Shown: positions 17,687 through 27,800 of the stretch, piece after piece | Layout: each line of letters opens with the position of its first letter | Numbering within the stretch: the first letter of the stretch is position 1 | Source of the DNA: CAVYWD01 sp963772225 | GTDB taxonomy: Bacteria; Myxococcota; Myxococcia; Myxococcales; UBA5297 | Direction: 5' to 3' | NCBI GenBank assembly: GCA_963772225.1 | Contig: CAVYWD010000005.1 | Coordinates: forward strand, 310,001 to 374,000 | Length of the DNA stretch: 64,000 nucleotides | Notes under the pieces: model-generated | Database searches by the model: none | What the model was told of the DNA's origin: nothing | What the model saw: the letters and a program-made list of their open reading frames with translations, nothing else | Made by a program: the position numbers and the translations under genes

Positions 17687-18063
17687 GCGATCTCCGCCCG
17701 CCCACGCCGGGGACGCGCAAGTGCGGAGCGCCGATTCCGCGAATCGCTCAGGCTCGGGACTCGAAGCGCTGCCTGAGAACACCCTCCGCGCCTACCAGGA
17801 GGCTCCAGCGCTGGTGCGCGGCGCGCGGACCACGCCTCGGAACGGCCTTTGCGCTTTGCCGGTTCGCTCATCCGCCAGGCTTGACGCTCAATGGGGGATA
17901 GGGAAAGGTCCTTCAACCTCGCCGCGCGCGCCGCCGTTCGTCGAGCGCCTCGTTGGGCGAGGGGCTCGGGTCGTCCACCAGCGGCCTTCGACGCCGGGGC
18001 CCGCTGCAAATCGGTCGATGCGCCGCGGTGAAGTGGAGTAACGCCACTGAGGAGGGAAGCTTC
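17687..18063 (+). other. Intergenic region with no recognised gene
   Basis: Short frames here are Arg/Ser/Pro-rich with poor codon periodicity and are not supported as genes. The only functional element that I can defend is the ribosome site GAGGAGGGA (18049-18057) for the next gene. A promoter for the 18064-22437 module should lie here but is not recognisable. Confidence 0.4.
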
Positions 18064-19908
18064 GTGCTCCGGACAGTCTGCCGAATCGCCATCGCGCTGG
18101 CGCTGCTTGGCGCGGCGCCGAACGAAAGAGGGACGAAGGCCATGGACTCCGTAAAGCTCGAGAGGCTTGGGGACGTCGAGCCGTTTCGGGACACGAACAG
18201 CTGGCTCAGGTCGAAGGCCCTCGAGCCCATTCCCATCATTCTTTGGCAAGGCTCGGAGATCGCCGCGGCGTTTTACTACGAATGGAAAGGCAGCTTCGCG
18301 CTGTCGAGCTTCGAGCAGAAGATCGCGCCGCTGGAGAAACGGCCGAGGAAGCCGCTTGGCTCGGTGTTTCCGTTGCGCTACTCGGGTCGTCCCAAGGAGG
18401 ACCGCGGCGAGAGCTCGATTGCGGCGTTCGACGTGAAGCATCTGCAGGTGGCGGACCTGGACGGGGACGGGGTGGACGAGCTCGTGCTCCCGCGGCACCT
18501 GGGCAGCGTGGAGGTGTTCAACCTGCGCGGCCGAGCCCTGGGTGGAGTTGTGCCTGGCACCGATCCTCAGCATTTCAGCTATGAGGTCGTCTCCTCTCAG
18601 AAGGTCCGAGCCGGGGGCAAGGACGCGGTCTATCTCGTCTACCGCCGAGAGCCGTTCAAGAGCGGCGAGGCGCCGGCGCAGTCGAGCCCCGCGGACACGG
18701 TACTGGAGGTGACGGCCGCGGGGGTTCGCGCCGTCCCGATCATGGGCTTGCCGGCGGAGCTGGACGAGATCCTCGGCGTCGGGCCGAGAAGCCGGCCGGG
18801 CTCGCAGCAGGTGGACGAGCTGGTGGTATTGAGCCGGCTGAAAGGCCGCGATGGAGAGATCTACTGCTCGAAGCACGACACGCGCGGGCGAATCCTGGGC
18901 GAGGCTCGGAAGCTGTACGAAAATGTCACGCCGGATCACTTCGAGTTCGCCTCCCTGCCCGGGAGCGACGTCATGGCCGCGGCGGACGGGGCGTTGCAGC
19001 AGGCGGTGTTCATCTGGCCGGACAAGCCGGTGAATTGGCTCAGGGTGGTGAAGGTCGACAACGTGGCCGGCGGGGGCTCGTTGATTCGCGGGTTCATCGA
19101 CAGGAGGAGCGGGAACCCGAAGGTGCTGGTGCAGGAGCAGAACCAGCTCTACGCCATCGACGGCGACGGGGTGTCTTACCGGCGCGTGGGGGGAAAGTAC
19201 GTCGGGCAGGCGAAGCCGACGCCGTGGATCAAGGTCCCGATGGACAGCGCCAAGAACCGGATCGCCCAGGTCCGCGCGCTCGAGGGCGAGGAGGACGCCG
19301 TGCTGGTCATCGATGCGCGAGAGGAGGGCGAGCGCGAGCTGACGCTCCAGGAGGCGCGGGAGGCGGCGGCGAGGTTCTTGGCACCGGAGTACGTTGCGGA
19401 GTTGGAGGCGAGGTACCGCCCGACCTTCGAGAAGCTCAACTGGGAAGATAACATTGAATACTATGCAAGGAAGAATGGGATCAAAGAGCCGATCGCAACG
19501 CTTGGCGACATACGTCGCCTGATTCCTGGCTATTATGATGACGAAGTGATGTCTCTTGAGTCCCATCTGGCGTGCGATCTTCAGTCGGAGCTGTCGCGCC
19601 CTCTGTTCTCCAGTCACACGCCAATCGCCGAACCAAGGTATCGCAATTTGCCACAATATAAGGAATGGCTTCTCACGATGCGGCTTGCTCCGGAGGTTCG
19701 AATCCGCGTCCTGACAGGCGAAAGCCCAGTAGCTGGTCTGAGCCTGCTCGAAACTTCGCTGCTCAGGTTCGGGCCAGAGCCTGGGATCCCGGCAAGTTGG
19801 GTCGCGCTAGGGCGCCCCTATGCGCCGGGTCCCCTTCGCATCGTCCTTCCTCTCGTTCGCCAGGAAGGACGCCCAGGCAGCGGACTCTTCCTTGCCACCT
19901 TGGATTGA
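18064..19908 (+). CDS. Exported FG-GAP/VCBS-like protein of unknown function
   Basis: A 614-residue protein. GTG 18064 is chosen for its strong ribosome site and the signal peptide it gives (TVCRIAIALALLGAAP). Residues about 110-400 read as beta-propeller-like blades, with one clear calcium-binding FG-GAP motif (VADLDGDGVDELVLP) and several looser repeats (VDELVVLSRLKGRDG, LYAIDGDGVSYRRVGG). The C-terminal 200 residues are helical and unassigned (EEGERELTLQEAREAAARF). GC and codon bias fall noticeably from about 19440 onward (AATACTATGC, ATAATG-type codons), unlike the first part of the gene. Only 3 bases separate it from the phospholipase-C-like gene, so the two are co-transcribed and probably work together. 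Confidence 0.6.
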   Translation: MLRTVCRIAIALALLGAAPNERGTKAMDSVKLERLGDVEPFRDTNSWLRSKALEPIPIILWQGSEIAAAFYYEWKGSFALSSFEQKIAPLEKRPRKPLGSVFPLRYSGRPKEDRGESSIAAFDVKHLQVADLDGDGVDELVLPRHLGSVEVFNLRGRALGGVVPGTDPQHFSYEVVSSQKVRAGGKDAVYLVYRREPFKSGEAPAQSSPADTVLEVTAAGVRAVPIMGLPAELDEILGVGPRSRPGSQQVDELVVLSRLKGRDGEIYCSKHDTRGRILGEARKLYENVTPDHFEFASLPGSDVMAAADGALQQAVFIWPDKPVNWLRVVKVDNVAGGGSLIRGFIDRRSGNPKVLVQEQNQLYAIDGDGVSYRRVGGKYVGQAKPTPWIKVPMDSAKNRIAQVRALEGEEDAVLVIDAREEGERELTLQEAREAAARFLAPEYVAELEARYRPTFEKLNWEDNIEYYARKNGIKEPIATLGDIRRLIPGYYDDEVMSLESHLACDLQSELSRPLFSSHTPIAEPRYRNLPQYKEWLLTMRLAPEVRIRVLTGESPVAGLSLLETSLLRFGPEPGIPASWVALGRPYAPGPLRIVLPLVRQEGRPGSGLFLATLD

Positions 19909-19911
19909 ACG

Positions 19912-22437
19912 ATGCCCAATTTCCATATGCACTGGCTGGTTGCGCTAGAGGCTGCAAAGGGATTCGGAAGGGAGGATGAGATTGCGAAAGGCAGAGCCAA
20001 ATACCTTCAGCTTTGCCGCGACTTCAGGATGAATCTGTACTCTGCCCTCTCGAAACAGGAGCTGCGCTCGTTTCCCGGTGTCTTTCAGGATCTTGCGCGG
20101 GATCTAGAGAGGAGCCTCCGTGCGCCGCCCGACTACGATTCCATCACCTGCTTCTCCGCCTACATGCTGGGGGCCTGCGGCCCGGACTTCTGGACGCTGA
20201 TGAGCAACGAGGCCTACCCGAGCGCTTCGGACACAGCGGGCTTCCACTTCGACATGGGCCACTACAACCGAACGCACCAGCAATTCGTCGTGAGTGGGAA
20301 GCGGCTGCGGACCAAGCCTGCCCGCACGCTCACCGATCGCGCCGAGCGGGCGTACTTCGCGGGGATGGCGACGCACCTCGCGACGGACCTCGTCATTCAC
20401 GAGCTGGTGAACGTCTACGCCGGGGCCTACAACATTCTGGACCACTGCTGGAACAACGAGCACGGCGCGACGAAGGTGTTCGCGAAGCTGTGGAGCACGC
20501 ACAACAAGGTCGAGCATTTCTGGGACACGTACGTGCGGTATCGATGGCTCGGGGACTACGGGAAGGTCTGGAGCGACGCGGATGAGCCCGAAGATGGGCC
20601 GGCTCCGTACGGCCTCCCACTGGCCGATACCCTGATACGCGAGGCGAGGAAGCTGGGGCGGGGCGTCGAGTCCGTGGGCGACTTGGACGACCCCGCTCTG
20701 CTTACCGCGGACGACGTCATGCAGGATTCGACCTTCGTCGATGCAGAGCTCGCCGGCCCCGACGCCCACGTCAGCGAGCACCATGCCGCGAAGGCCTACT
20801 TCTCCAACCAGTACTGGGAGAACAAGTACCGGAGCTTCACGACCTCGAACACCTACCTCCTCGAGCGACTCATCACCTTTCCGCGGATCTTCTGCGACCG
20901 CGTCCTCGCTCGAGATGGCATCGGCCCCTTCATCTATGACGTCGTCGTCAGGGACGGCGGCGCCTATCCGAATGCGGACTTGGGTGACGGAGCAATCCAA
21001 AAAGAAAAGATGACACCGCAGATGGAAGACGCGCTCAACGGCGGTAGAAACGAGGGCAACAAGCTGCGCACCTTCTCCTCTCGCGTCAACATGGGCGACG
21101 GCTTTAGCAGCTTCAACTTCCAAACCTACTTCATGTGCCCGCGCCTCGAGCGGCTCCGAGAGTCTGGGCCCACCGTATTCTGGGAGCCGAAGGCGTTGCC
21201 GGCCTTCATCGAGACCGCGACGGAGGTCGCCAAGCAGTTCGCTGGGGCCTATACGAAATTCGCCGACGACCCGTCGGCGACCGGCATCGGCGTGCTCGGA
21301 AACTTCTGGAACCTCGATACCGGGCTCGGCGTCCAAGTCAAGAATGTGCGAAGCCGGTCGTCGTTCGAGACGCGAACTCGCATCAAGCTGATTCACGTCA
21401 CCGAGGCCACCGGCACAAGGGTCGGCCTCTCCCGAGAGAACGCCCACGCCGGGGGCAAGAAGGCCGCGAAGTACGATCTCCCCGGGCGCTACCAGTATCA
21501 GCCCGATGCACCGGCCTTCGACTGCGAGGAGGGGCCGATTTTCCCGCACTCGGAGGATATCCACGACCAGGCGCCTCGCTATCTGCGCGCGCTCCGAACC
21601 GAGGGTGAGCAAGGTTCCGTCCAGCGCAGCATGCTCATCGACGCCTTCTTCAACCGCAGCGGCTCGCCCCGGCCGCTGGCGAGGGTGGAGGTGCCGACGA
21701 ACAGCATCGCGAAAGGGACGAAGGTCAAGGTCGCGAACCAGATCGCCCACCGGCTCTCGCTGGAGCTGGAGGCCTCGATCGTGCGACTGGGCGAACGCGA
21801 CGAGACCGGATTCGCGCTCTATTCGGATCGCAAGGGCAATACCGCGGAGCCGCAGAAGGAGGAGGAGCACGCGTGCGAGAAATGGCTCGCCCCTGCGCTG
21901 AGCCAGTGTCTCAGGCTGATCGAGCAGGGCGCGCCCGCCGACGCACGCACGGAGGGCGGCCGAGCTCGTTACACCGGCCGGGTCCTCGCGAACTTCGCGC
22001 CCGACCCGAAGGTCTTCACGGGGCGAATGACGGAGGTGGACGAGTGGAACAACTTCATCGACCCGAAGGAGGTGGCGAAATACTGCGGCAGGAATTTCGC
22101 CGTGGGGACGATGCGCAAGAACGTCCTCAAACAGAACGGCTCGGGCCTATTCCGGCCAGACAAGCACTTTGACCTCTTCACGGACCTGGCGCCGACGGAG
22201 CAGGTGTTCTTCACGATCTACCCGCTCCTCTCCACCAGCGCGGGGTGCGTGGACCTTTTCAGCGGGAAGCGCGTGAGCCGCGGCGACTTCGAGCAGTTGA
22301 GGAAGATCGGCTGCGTCGGGTTCGTGCCCATCGTGCTTCTCTACTCGGAGGAGACGCGTGGCTACGCCCAGCTCAGCCATTGCTACATCGACGGCCTCGA
22401 GGTGCCGGTAGAGGAGGTTGAGGACTACCAGAACTGA
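19912..22437 (+). CDS. Large zinc-dependent phospholipase C-like protein
   Basis: An 841-residue protein without a clear signal peptide. The N-terminal third carries the helical zinc-PLC/S1-P1 nuclease pattern: an opening MPNFHMHWLVALEA, DIGH-like HFDMGHYNRTHQQ, and the metal-binding AGMATHLATDLVIHE (about residues 155-170) with spaced His and Asp. Related proteins hydrolyse phospholipids or are uncharacterised. The remaining roughly 500 residues contain no motif that I recognise; they have mixed alpha/beta character and a Cys-containing C-terminus (TSAGCVDLFSGKRVS, LRKIGCVGFVP). The family usually spans 200-400 residues, so this is a much longer version. With the preceding FG-GAP-like gene it forms an isolated two-gene unit. 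GC is low in the first 200 bases and normal afterwards. Confidence 0.55.
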   Translation: MPNFHMHWLVALEAAKGFGREDEIAKGRAKYLQLCRDFRMNLYSALSKQELRSFPGVFQDLARDLERSLRAPPDYDSITCFSAYMLGACGPDFWTLMSNEAYPSASDTAGFHFDMGHYNRTHQQFVVSGKRLRTKPARTLTDRAERAYFAGMATHLATDLVIHELVNVYAGAYNILDHCWNNEHGATKVFAKLWSTHNKVEHFWDTYVRYRWLGDYGKVWSDADEPEDGPAPYGLPLADTLIREARKLGRGVESVGDLDDPALLTADDVMQDSTFVDAELAGPDAHVSEHHAAKAYFSNQYWENKYRSFTTSNTYLLERLITFPRIFCDRVLARDGIGPFIYDVVVRDGGAYPNADLGDGAIQKEKMTPQMEDALNGGRNEGNKLRTFSSRVNMGDGFSSFNFQTYFMCPRLERLRESGPTVFWEPKALPAFIETATEVAKQFAGAYTKFADDPSATGIGVLGNFWNLDTGLGVQVKNVRSRSSFETRTRIKLIHVTEATGTRVGLSRENAHAGGKKAAKYDLPGRYQYQPDAPAFDCEEGPIFPHSEDIHDQAPRYLRALRTEGEQGSVQRSMLIDAFFNRSGSPRPLARVEVPTNSIAKGTKVKVANQIAHRLSLELEASIVRLGERDETGFALYSDRKGNTAEPQKEEEHACEKWLAPALSQCLRLIEQGAPADARTEGGRARYTGRVLANFAPDPKVFTGRMTEVDEWNNFIDPKEVAKYCGRNFAVGTMRKNVLKQNGSGLFRPDKHFDLFTDLAPTEQVFFTIYPLLSTSAGCVDLFSGKRVSRGDFEQLRKIGCVGFVPIVLLYSEETRGYAQLSHCYIDGLEVPVEEVEDYQN

Positions 22438-22575
22438 CCCCCACCGAGGGCCGCCCTCGCTTCCTCCGGTGCCGAGTCGGGCAACGCCCCAGGAGCGGCC
22501 CTGGACCGGCCCTCCCGGCAGAGGGCGGATCGACGAGGTCTCGGCGCGGCTCCCCGACGCGCTGGCCTCGATACA

Positions 22576-22775
22576 TCAGCGAAGGCGCTTGCCGAAGCAG
22601 ACCGCCTCGTGCCGCTCGTAGCCCATCTCGCGCCAGAAGCGCTCCCCGAGCGAATGTCCCGCTCGCGCGGGTCGGCGTACTCGGGGAAGACGCGCAGGAA
22701 GAAGGCGACCATCGCCTCGGTGTCGCGAACGGCGGTGGGGCGCACGCGCAAGCGCGCGGAAGGATGGTCGTCCAC
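22576..22775 (-). pseudogene. Small frameshifted gene of unknown function
   Basis: On the reverse strand, a frame with good codon bias reads RLRVRPTAVRDTEAMVAFF, LRVFPEYADPRERD. After a one-base shift near 22655-22660 it continues SLGERFWREMGYERHEAV and CFGKRLR to a TGA at 22576-22578. Rejoined it gives about 66 residues from a GTG near 22775. The join yields a smooth, plausible protein C-terminus, so this is either a real small gene with an assembly indel or a decayed one. I do not recognise the family. The rest of 22438-23008 holds nothing else supported. Confidence 0.4.
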
Positions 22776-23008
22776 GGGCCGCCGATGAGACCGCGGCGGC
22801 TCCCGGCTGTCAGCGCCAGCGCGGTGGATGGCCGAGGTCGTCAAGGGCAGGCGGCCGCAATGCGGGAGGGATGGCGCCGCTATCCCACCCTTCCTTCTCG
22901 GGTGTTTTCCCGAGGCCGCCTCCGAACTCTTTCCCCCCGCCTCGGGAGCTCCTCCCGATTCGCGCGCCCGCCCGCTCGCCTAGAGTTGCCTCAGAAAGGG
23001 AGAACGTC

Positions 23009-23437
23009 ATGAAGACCTTCAACGGCGGTGCTTCGGTCAAGGGCGGCTACTACTGGAATACCGAGAAGTGGGAAATCTGCCCGGTGAAAGGCGAGGCGGG
23101 CGTCCTCCCCGGCGGGCCCAGCGACGCCTACGTGAAGGTCTCCATCCCGGCGCTCCTGGTGCTCGCCCCGGCCATCGGCGGGGCCTACGCGCTCTTCCTC
23201 CCGTTCATCGGATTCGCCCTGGCAACCTACGCGATCGGCCGCAAGATCGGCCTCGTCGGCTCGCAGGCGGTGGGCGACGCGGCGGCGACCATGACCCCGG
23301 CGTGGCGCCCGGGCGAGGCCTACCTGGCCGGAAAGTCGGACGAGACCAAGGCGGGCGCCGAGGCTGCCGAGAGCCGCGAGCTGGATGCGCTGGCGGCCGA
23401 GGTCGAGTCGAAGAAGGCCGACGCCTCGAAGAAGTAA
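23009..23437 (+). CDS. Small membrane protein, KGGYYW family, copy 1
   Basis: A 142-residue protein with a good ribosome site (AAAGGGAGAA). A conserved N-terminal block (SVKGGYYWNTEKWEICPVKG) ends in LPGG. It is followed by one long or two short TM segments (about 48-83, PALLVLAPAIGGAYALFLPF), then a cytoplasmic-type tail with PAWRPGEAYLAGK and a Lys/Glu/Ala-rich end. It is a tandem paralog of the next gene, with the same order and the same ELDALxAEVESKK ending. I do not recognise a named family. Confidence 0.65.
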   Translation: MKTFNGGASVKGGYYWNTEKWEICPVKGEAGVLPGGPSDAYVKVSIPALLVLAPAIGGAYALFLPFIGFALATYAIGRKIGLVGSQAVGDAAATMTPAWRPGEAYLAGKSDETKAGAEAAESRELDALAAEVESKKADASKK

Positions 23438-23477
23438 TTCTTCTAGAAGTTCTCAATCGAACAGCGGAGCGATTGCC

Positions 23478-23903
23478 ATGAAGCGCATCGACGGTGGATC
23501 TCGGGTCAAGGGCGGGTATTACTGGCACGCGCAGAAATGGGAGATCGTCCCTGTCCCCGGCGAGTCGGGCCAGCTTCCCGGCGGCGCGCAGGACCAATAC
23601 CTGGCGCTGCCCCTGCCGATGCTCCTCGTCGTGGCGCCCATGATCGGAGCGGCGTACGCCTTCTTCCTGCCCGCGGCGGGCTTCGTGCTCGCCGGCTACG
23701 CCTTGGCGAAGAAGCTGGGCCTCTTGGGGTCGGCGGCGGTCGACGAGGCGGCGGCGGCCCTCGCGCCGGCGCTCCGGCCGGGCGAGGCGTATTTCGCGGG
23801 CAAGCCCGAGGAGAAGTCGGAGCGCGCTCCCGAAAAGGTCCAGAGCGCCGAGCTCGACGCCCTGGAGGCAGAGGTCGAATCGAAGAAGGGCGAGCGCCGC
23901 TGA
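23478..23903 (+). CDS. Small membrane protein, KGGYYW family, copy 2
   Basis: A 141-residue paralog of the gene 40 bases upstream. It shares RVKGGYYWHAQKWEIVPVPG at the N-terminus, a hydrophobic centre (LPMLLVVAPMIGAAYAFFLP), PALRPGEAYFAGKPEEKSE and ELDALEAEVESKKGE at the end. The copies differ throughout, so the duplication is not recent. Both probably form a small inner-membrane protein, possibly a heteromer. The function is unknown. Confidence 0.65.
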   Translation: MKRIDGGSRVKGGYYWHAQKWEIVPVPGESGQLPGGAQDQYLALPLPMLLVVAPMIGAAYAFFLPAAGFVLAGYALAKKLGLLGSAAVDEAAAALAPALRPGEAYFAGKPEEKSERAPEKVQSAELDALEAEVESKKGERR

Positions 23904-23976
23904 GGACCCGCCGCCGGCGGTGCGCTCTGGGGTGCCCCGCCTCGCCGGCTCGGAAGAAGCAGAAGAATAAGGAGGC

Positions 23977-24657
23977 CTAATCGCGCCCCGCAGCGGCGAT
24001 CTGCTCGACCGCCAGGGCGCGCGAGCGCTGGGCCCGCTTGCGGCTGAGCTCCACGCCGACCGCGTCCAAGCCCAACGAATTGGCGACCGCGAGCACCGTC
24101 CCCAAGCCGCAGAATGGGTCGACGACGGTTCGCGTCTTGGTTTCGCGAAGGATGAATCGGCAGGCGAATTGGCACGCGGCAAGGCCCATCCCCCGCGTCC
24201 AGAGTACCGGGCCGTTCTCCGGCAGCACGTCAGGGGTCGCGCGCGCGAGGTCCACCCGCACGCCGCGCGAGAAGGCGAGCAGGTGGGAATACCCCGGCTT
24301 CCCGAATGTGATGGTCCCGGGAGGTTGGCGCAAAACGATCTTATGAAACAAGAGCTCGGCGCCCGCGCGCGCAGCCCCTTCCAGGCAGAGCTGCGATTTC
24401 TCGACCCAGACGCCGCCGCGCTTGACGTCCGTTTGATAGAAAATGGCCACCCCGTCGTCCGGGCAATGCTCCACGATGGCCTGGGCCGCGCCTGAGAACC
24501 AGCGCCGCCATTCGCCCTGGGACAGCGACGGGAACTCCGAGAAATCCGGCAGCGACGTGACGACCGAAGAGCCCTCGAGCGCGCCTCGCGCCGAGAGCCA
24601 TTCCAGCGCGTCGGCGCAGTGGACGGTTCGCCGTGGGCTCGGCTTGCCTTCACTCAT
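23977..24657 (-). CDS. Divergent amino-methyltransferase (motif IV SLPD)
   Basis: A 226-residue SAM-dependent methyltransferase with the circularly permuted order of beta-class DNA amino-methyltransferases. The catalytic-loop motif IV comes first (VTSLPDFSE, about residues 33-41). The SAM-binding motif follows near the C-terminus (VVDPFCGLGTVLAVANSLG, about 178-196). The usual DPPY/SPPY is replaced by SLPD, which is unusual for a DNA methyltransferase and may mark a different substrate (RNA or a small molecule). There is no separate target-recognition domain and no restriction gene beside it, so it is an orphan. Start ATG 24657 has GAGGTG upstream. It is divergent from the glyoxylate fusion gene. 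Confidence 0.65.
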   Translation of the reverse strand: MSEGKPSPRRTVHCADALEWLSARGALEGSSVVTSLPDFSEFPSLSQGEWRRWFSGAAQAIVEHCPDDGVAIFYQTDVKRGGVWVEKSQLCLEGAARAGAELLFHKIVLRQPPGTITFGKPGYSHLLAFSRGVRVDLARATPDVLPENGPVLWTRGMGLAACQFACRFILRETKTRTVVDPFCGLGTVLAVANSLGLDAVGVELSRKRAQRSRALAVEQIAAAGRD

Positions 24658-24845
24658 GCGGCACCTCGCCTGCGCGGGCGCCCGGCGGCAGGCGCCGAAC
24701 GCCTCCGAAGGGGGCCGCCGAAACGCTTGTCGTGGCGTGTCATCGGAAGTTGGGTCTTTCGGTGGGCTGACGCGGTTGGGCTCATGACTCCCGAGCGCCG
24801 TCGCCCCATCTTCCTAAGTGCCGCCGTTCTGCTCAAGGAGGGCCT

Positions 24846-27800
24846 ATGCCCCTGCCGACTCCTATTGCCTCGCTGTCCTCGGGAACGCCTCTGCCCCACG
24901 GCGTGGAGCTCCGGGGGGAGCTGCCGCCCGGCGCCGAAAAGGTCTTCACCGCGCAGGCGCTCTCGTTCGTCGCCGACCTCGTCCGGCGCTTCTCGCACCG
25001 AAGGGAGGAGCTGCTCGAGCGCCGCAGGCAGCTCGCCGGCCAATGGGACGAGGGCTTTCGCCCCAGCTTCCTCGCCGAGTCGAAGGCCATTCGCGAAAGC
25101 GACTGGACGATTCTTCCCGTCCCCGAAGAGCTCGCCGACCGCCGGGTGGAGATCACCGGGCCGGTGGACCGGAAGATGATCATCAACGCCCTGAACTCGG
25201 GCGCCAACGTCTTCATGGCGGACTTCGAGGACTCGAATTCGCCGACGCGGGAGAACGTCTGGCAGGGGCAGGTGAACCTGTTCGACGCCGTCCGCCGGGC
25301 CATCGAGTTCGCCGCGCCGGAGACCGGCAAGACCTACCGGCTCAACGAGAAGACGGCGGTGCTCTTCGTGAGGCCGCGCGGGTGGCACCTCTTGGAGAAG
25401 CACTTCTGGGTGGACGGCAAGCCCGCGCCGGCGTCGCTGGTCGATTTCGGCCTCTACTTCCACGCCAACGCGAAGGAGCTCGTCGCGCGCGGGACCGGGC
25501 CGTATTTCTACCTGCCGAAGCTGGAGAGCCACCTCGAGGCCCGGCTCTGGAACGATGTCTTCCTGCGCGCCCAGGAGCGGCTGGGCTTGGGCCGCGGAAC
25601 CATCAAGGCCACGGTGCTCCTGGAGACGCTGCCGGCGGCGTTCGAGATGGACGAGATCCTCTGGGAGCTGCGCGAGCACTCGGCGGGCCTCAACTGCGGA
25701 CGCTGGGACTACATCTTCAGCTTCATCAAGAAGCAGCGCGCCGACGAGAACGCGCTCCTGCCCGACCGCGGCCAGGTGACCATGGACAAGGGCTTCCTGC
25801 GCGCCTACGTGCAGCGGCTCATCCAGGTCTGCCACCGGCGCAACGCCCACGCGATGGGCGGCATGGCGGCCTACATCCCCGTCAAGGACGACCCCGCAGC
25901 GAACGACCGGGCGCTCGCTCAGGTCCGCGCCGACAAGCTGCGCGAGGTGCGGGACGGCCACGACGGGACGTGGGTGGCCCACCCGGGTTTGGTGCCCATC
26001 GCCAAGGCCGTCTTCGACGACGCGATGAAGACCCCCAACCAGATCCACGTGAAGCGCGAGGACGTCCACGTCCAGGAGCGCGACCTGCTCGCCGTGCCCG
26101 AGGGGACGCGCACCGAGGAAGGACTGCGGCACAACCTGCGCGTGGGCGTGCAATACCTGGAAGCATGGTTTCGGGGCTCGGGCTGCGTGCCGCTCTACAA
26201 CCTCATGGAGGACGCCGCCACCGCGGAGATCAGCCGAGCGCAGGTCTGGCAGTGGATCCACCATGGCGCGGCGCTCTCCGACGGCCGGCGCATCACGCCC
26301 GCGCTCTTCCGCCGGCTCTTGGACGAGGAGATGCAGCGCATCCGGACCGAGGTGGGGGAGCGGCGCTTCGAGAGCGGGAAGTTCGGGCAGGCGCGCGAGC
26401 TCTTCGAGCGGCTCTCCACCGCCGCCCAGTTCGAGGAGTTCCTCACCCTCCCGGCGTACGACGTGCTCGTGGGCGACGTCGGCGCCCCGGCGCCCGCGGT
26501 GCGCGGCGACGGCGCGGCCGAGACCGCAGCGGAGGAGACGTCGGCGCCGTGGCATCCGGACCCGGCGCGCTGGGAGGGAGTCCAGAGGCCATACTCGAAG
26601 GCCGAGGTCGACAGGTTGCGCGGCTCGGTGCAGATCGAGCACACGCTGGCGCAGATGGGCGCGCGGCAGCTCTGGGCGCTCCTCAAGAACCGCCCCTACC
26701 TGCACACCCTGGGCGCGCTCACCGGCAACCAGGCGGTGCAGATGGTGAAGGCCGGCCTGGAGTCCATCTACGTCTCGGGGTGGCAGGTCGCAGCCGACGC
26801 GAACCTCGCCGGAGAGACCTATCCGGACCAGAGCCTTTACCCGGCGGACAGCGTCCCGGCGCTGGTCCGGCGCATCAACCGGGCCTTCGAGCGCGCCGAC
26901 AAGATCGACCGGTCGGAGGGCGCGACCGGCCGCAACTGGTTCGCGCCCATCGTCGCCGACGCCGAGGCGGGCTTCGGCGGGCCGCTCAACGCCTTCGAGC
27001 TCATGAAGGCGATGATCGAGGCCGGCGCCGCGGCGGTGCACTTCGAGGACCAGGTGGCCAGCGAGAAGAAGTGCGGCCACATGGGCGGCAAGGTCCTGCT
27101 GCCCACGAGCACCTTCGTGCGCACGCTCACGGCGGCGCGGCTCGCGGCCGACGTGATGGGCGTGCCCACCGTGCTCATCGCGCGCACCGACGCCGACGGG
27201 GCGAAGCTCCTGATGAGCGACGTCGACCCCGCAGACGCGCCGTTCGTCGATCGCTCGGGCGGCCGCACCGCCGAGGGCTTCTACCGGATCCGCGGCGGGC
27301 TTCCGTGCGCCATCGCCCGCGGCGTCGCCTACGCGCCGTTCGCCGACATGGTCTGGTGCGAGACCTCGACCCCGGACCTGGACGAGGCCCAGGAATTCGC
27401 CGAGGGCATCCACGCGAAATACCCGGGCAAGATGCTCGCCTACAACTGCTCGCCGTCGTTCAACTGGAAGAAGAACCTGGACGACGCGACCATCGCCCGG
27501 TTCCAGCGCGAGCTGGGGGCCATGGGCTACAAGTTCCAGTTCGTGACGCTCGCCGGCTTCCATACGGTGAGCCACGGAACGTTCAACCTGGCCCGGGACT
27601 ACAAGGACCGCGGAATGGCGGCCTACACCGAGATCCAGCAGGCGGAGTTCTCGGCGGAGCGCGAGGGTTACACGGCGACGCGCCACCAGCGGGAGGTGGG
27701 CGCCGGGTATTTCGACCTCGTCACCGAGGCGGTCTCGCAGGGCGCGGCCTCGACCATGGCGCTGGTCGGGTCGACCGAGGCCGATCAGTTCCAGGACAAG

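Noticed and set aside
17687..18063. Short forward frames after the polysaccharide operon
   Set aside because: Arg/Ser/Pro-rich translations without codon periodicity, ribosome sites or conserved-looking segments.
19680..19705. GGTTCGAATCC, a perfect tRNA T-loop string
   Set aside because: It lies inside a coding gene; the flanking arms do not pair and no acceptor or anticodon arm can be built upstream.
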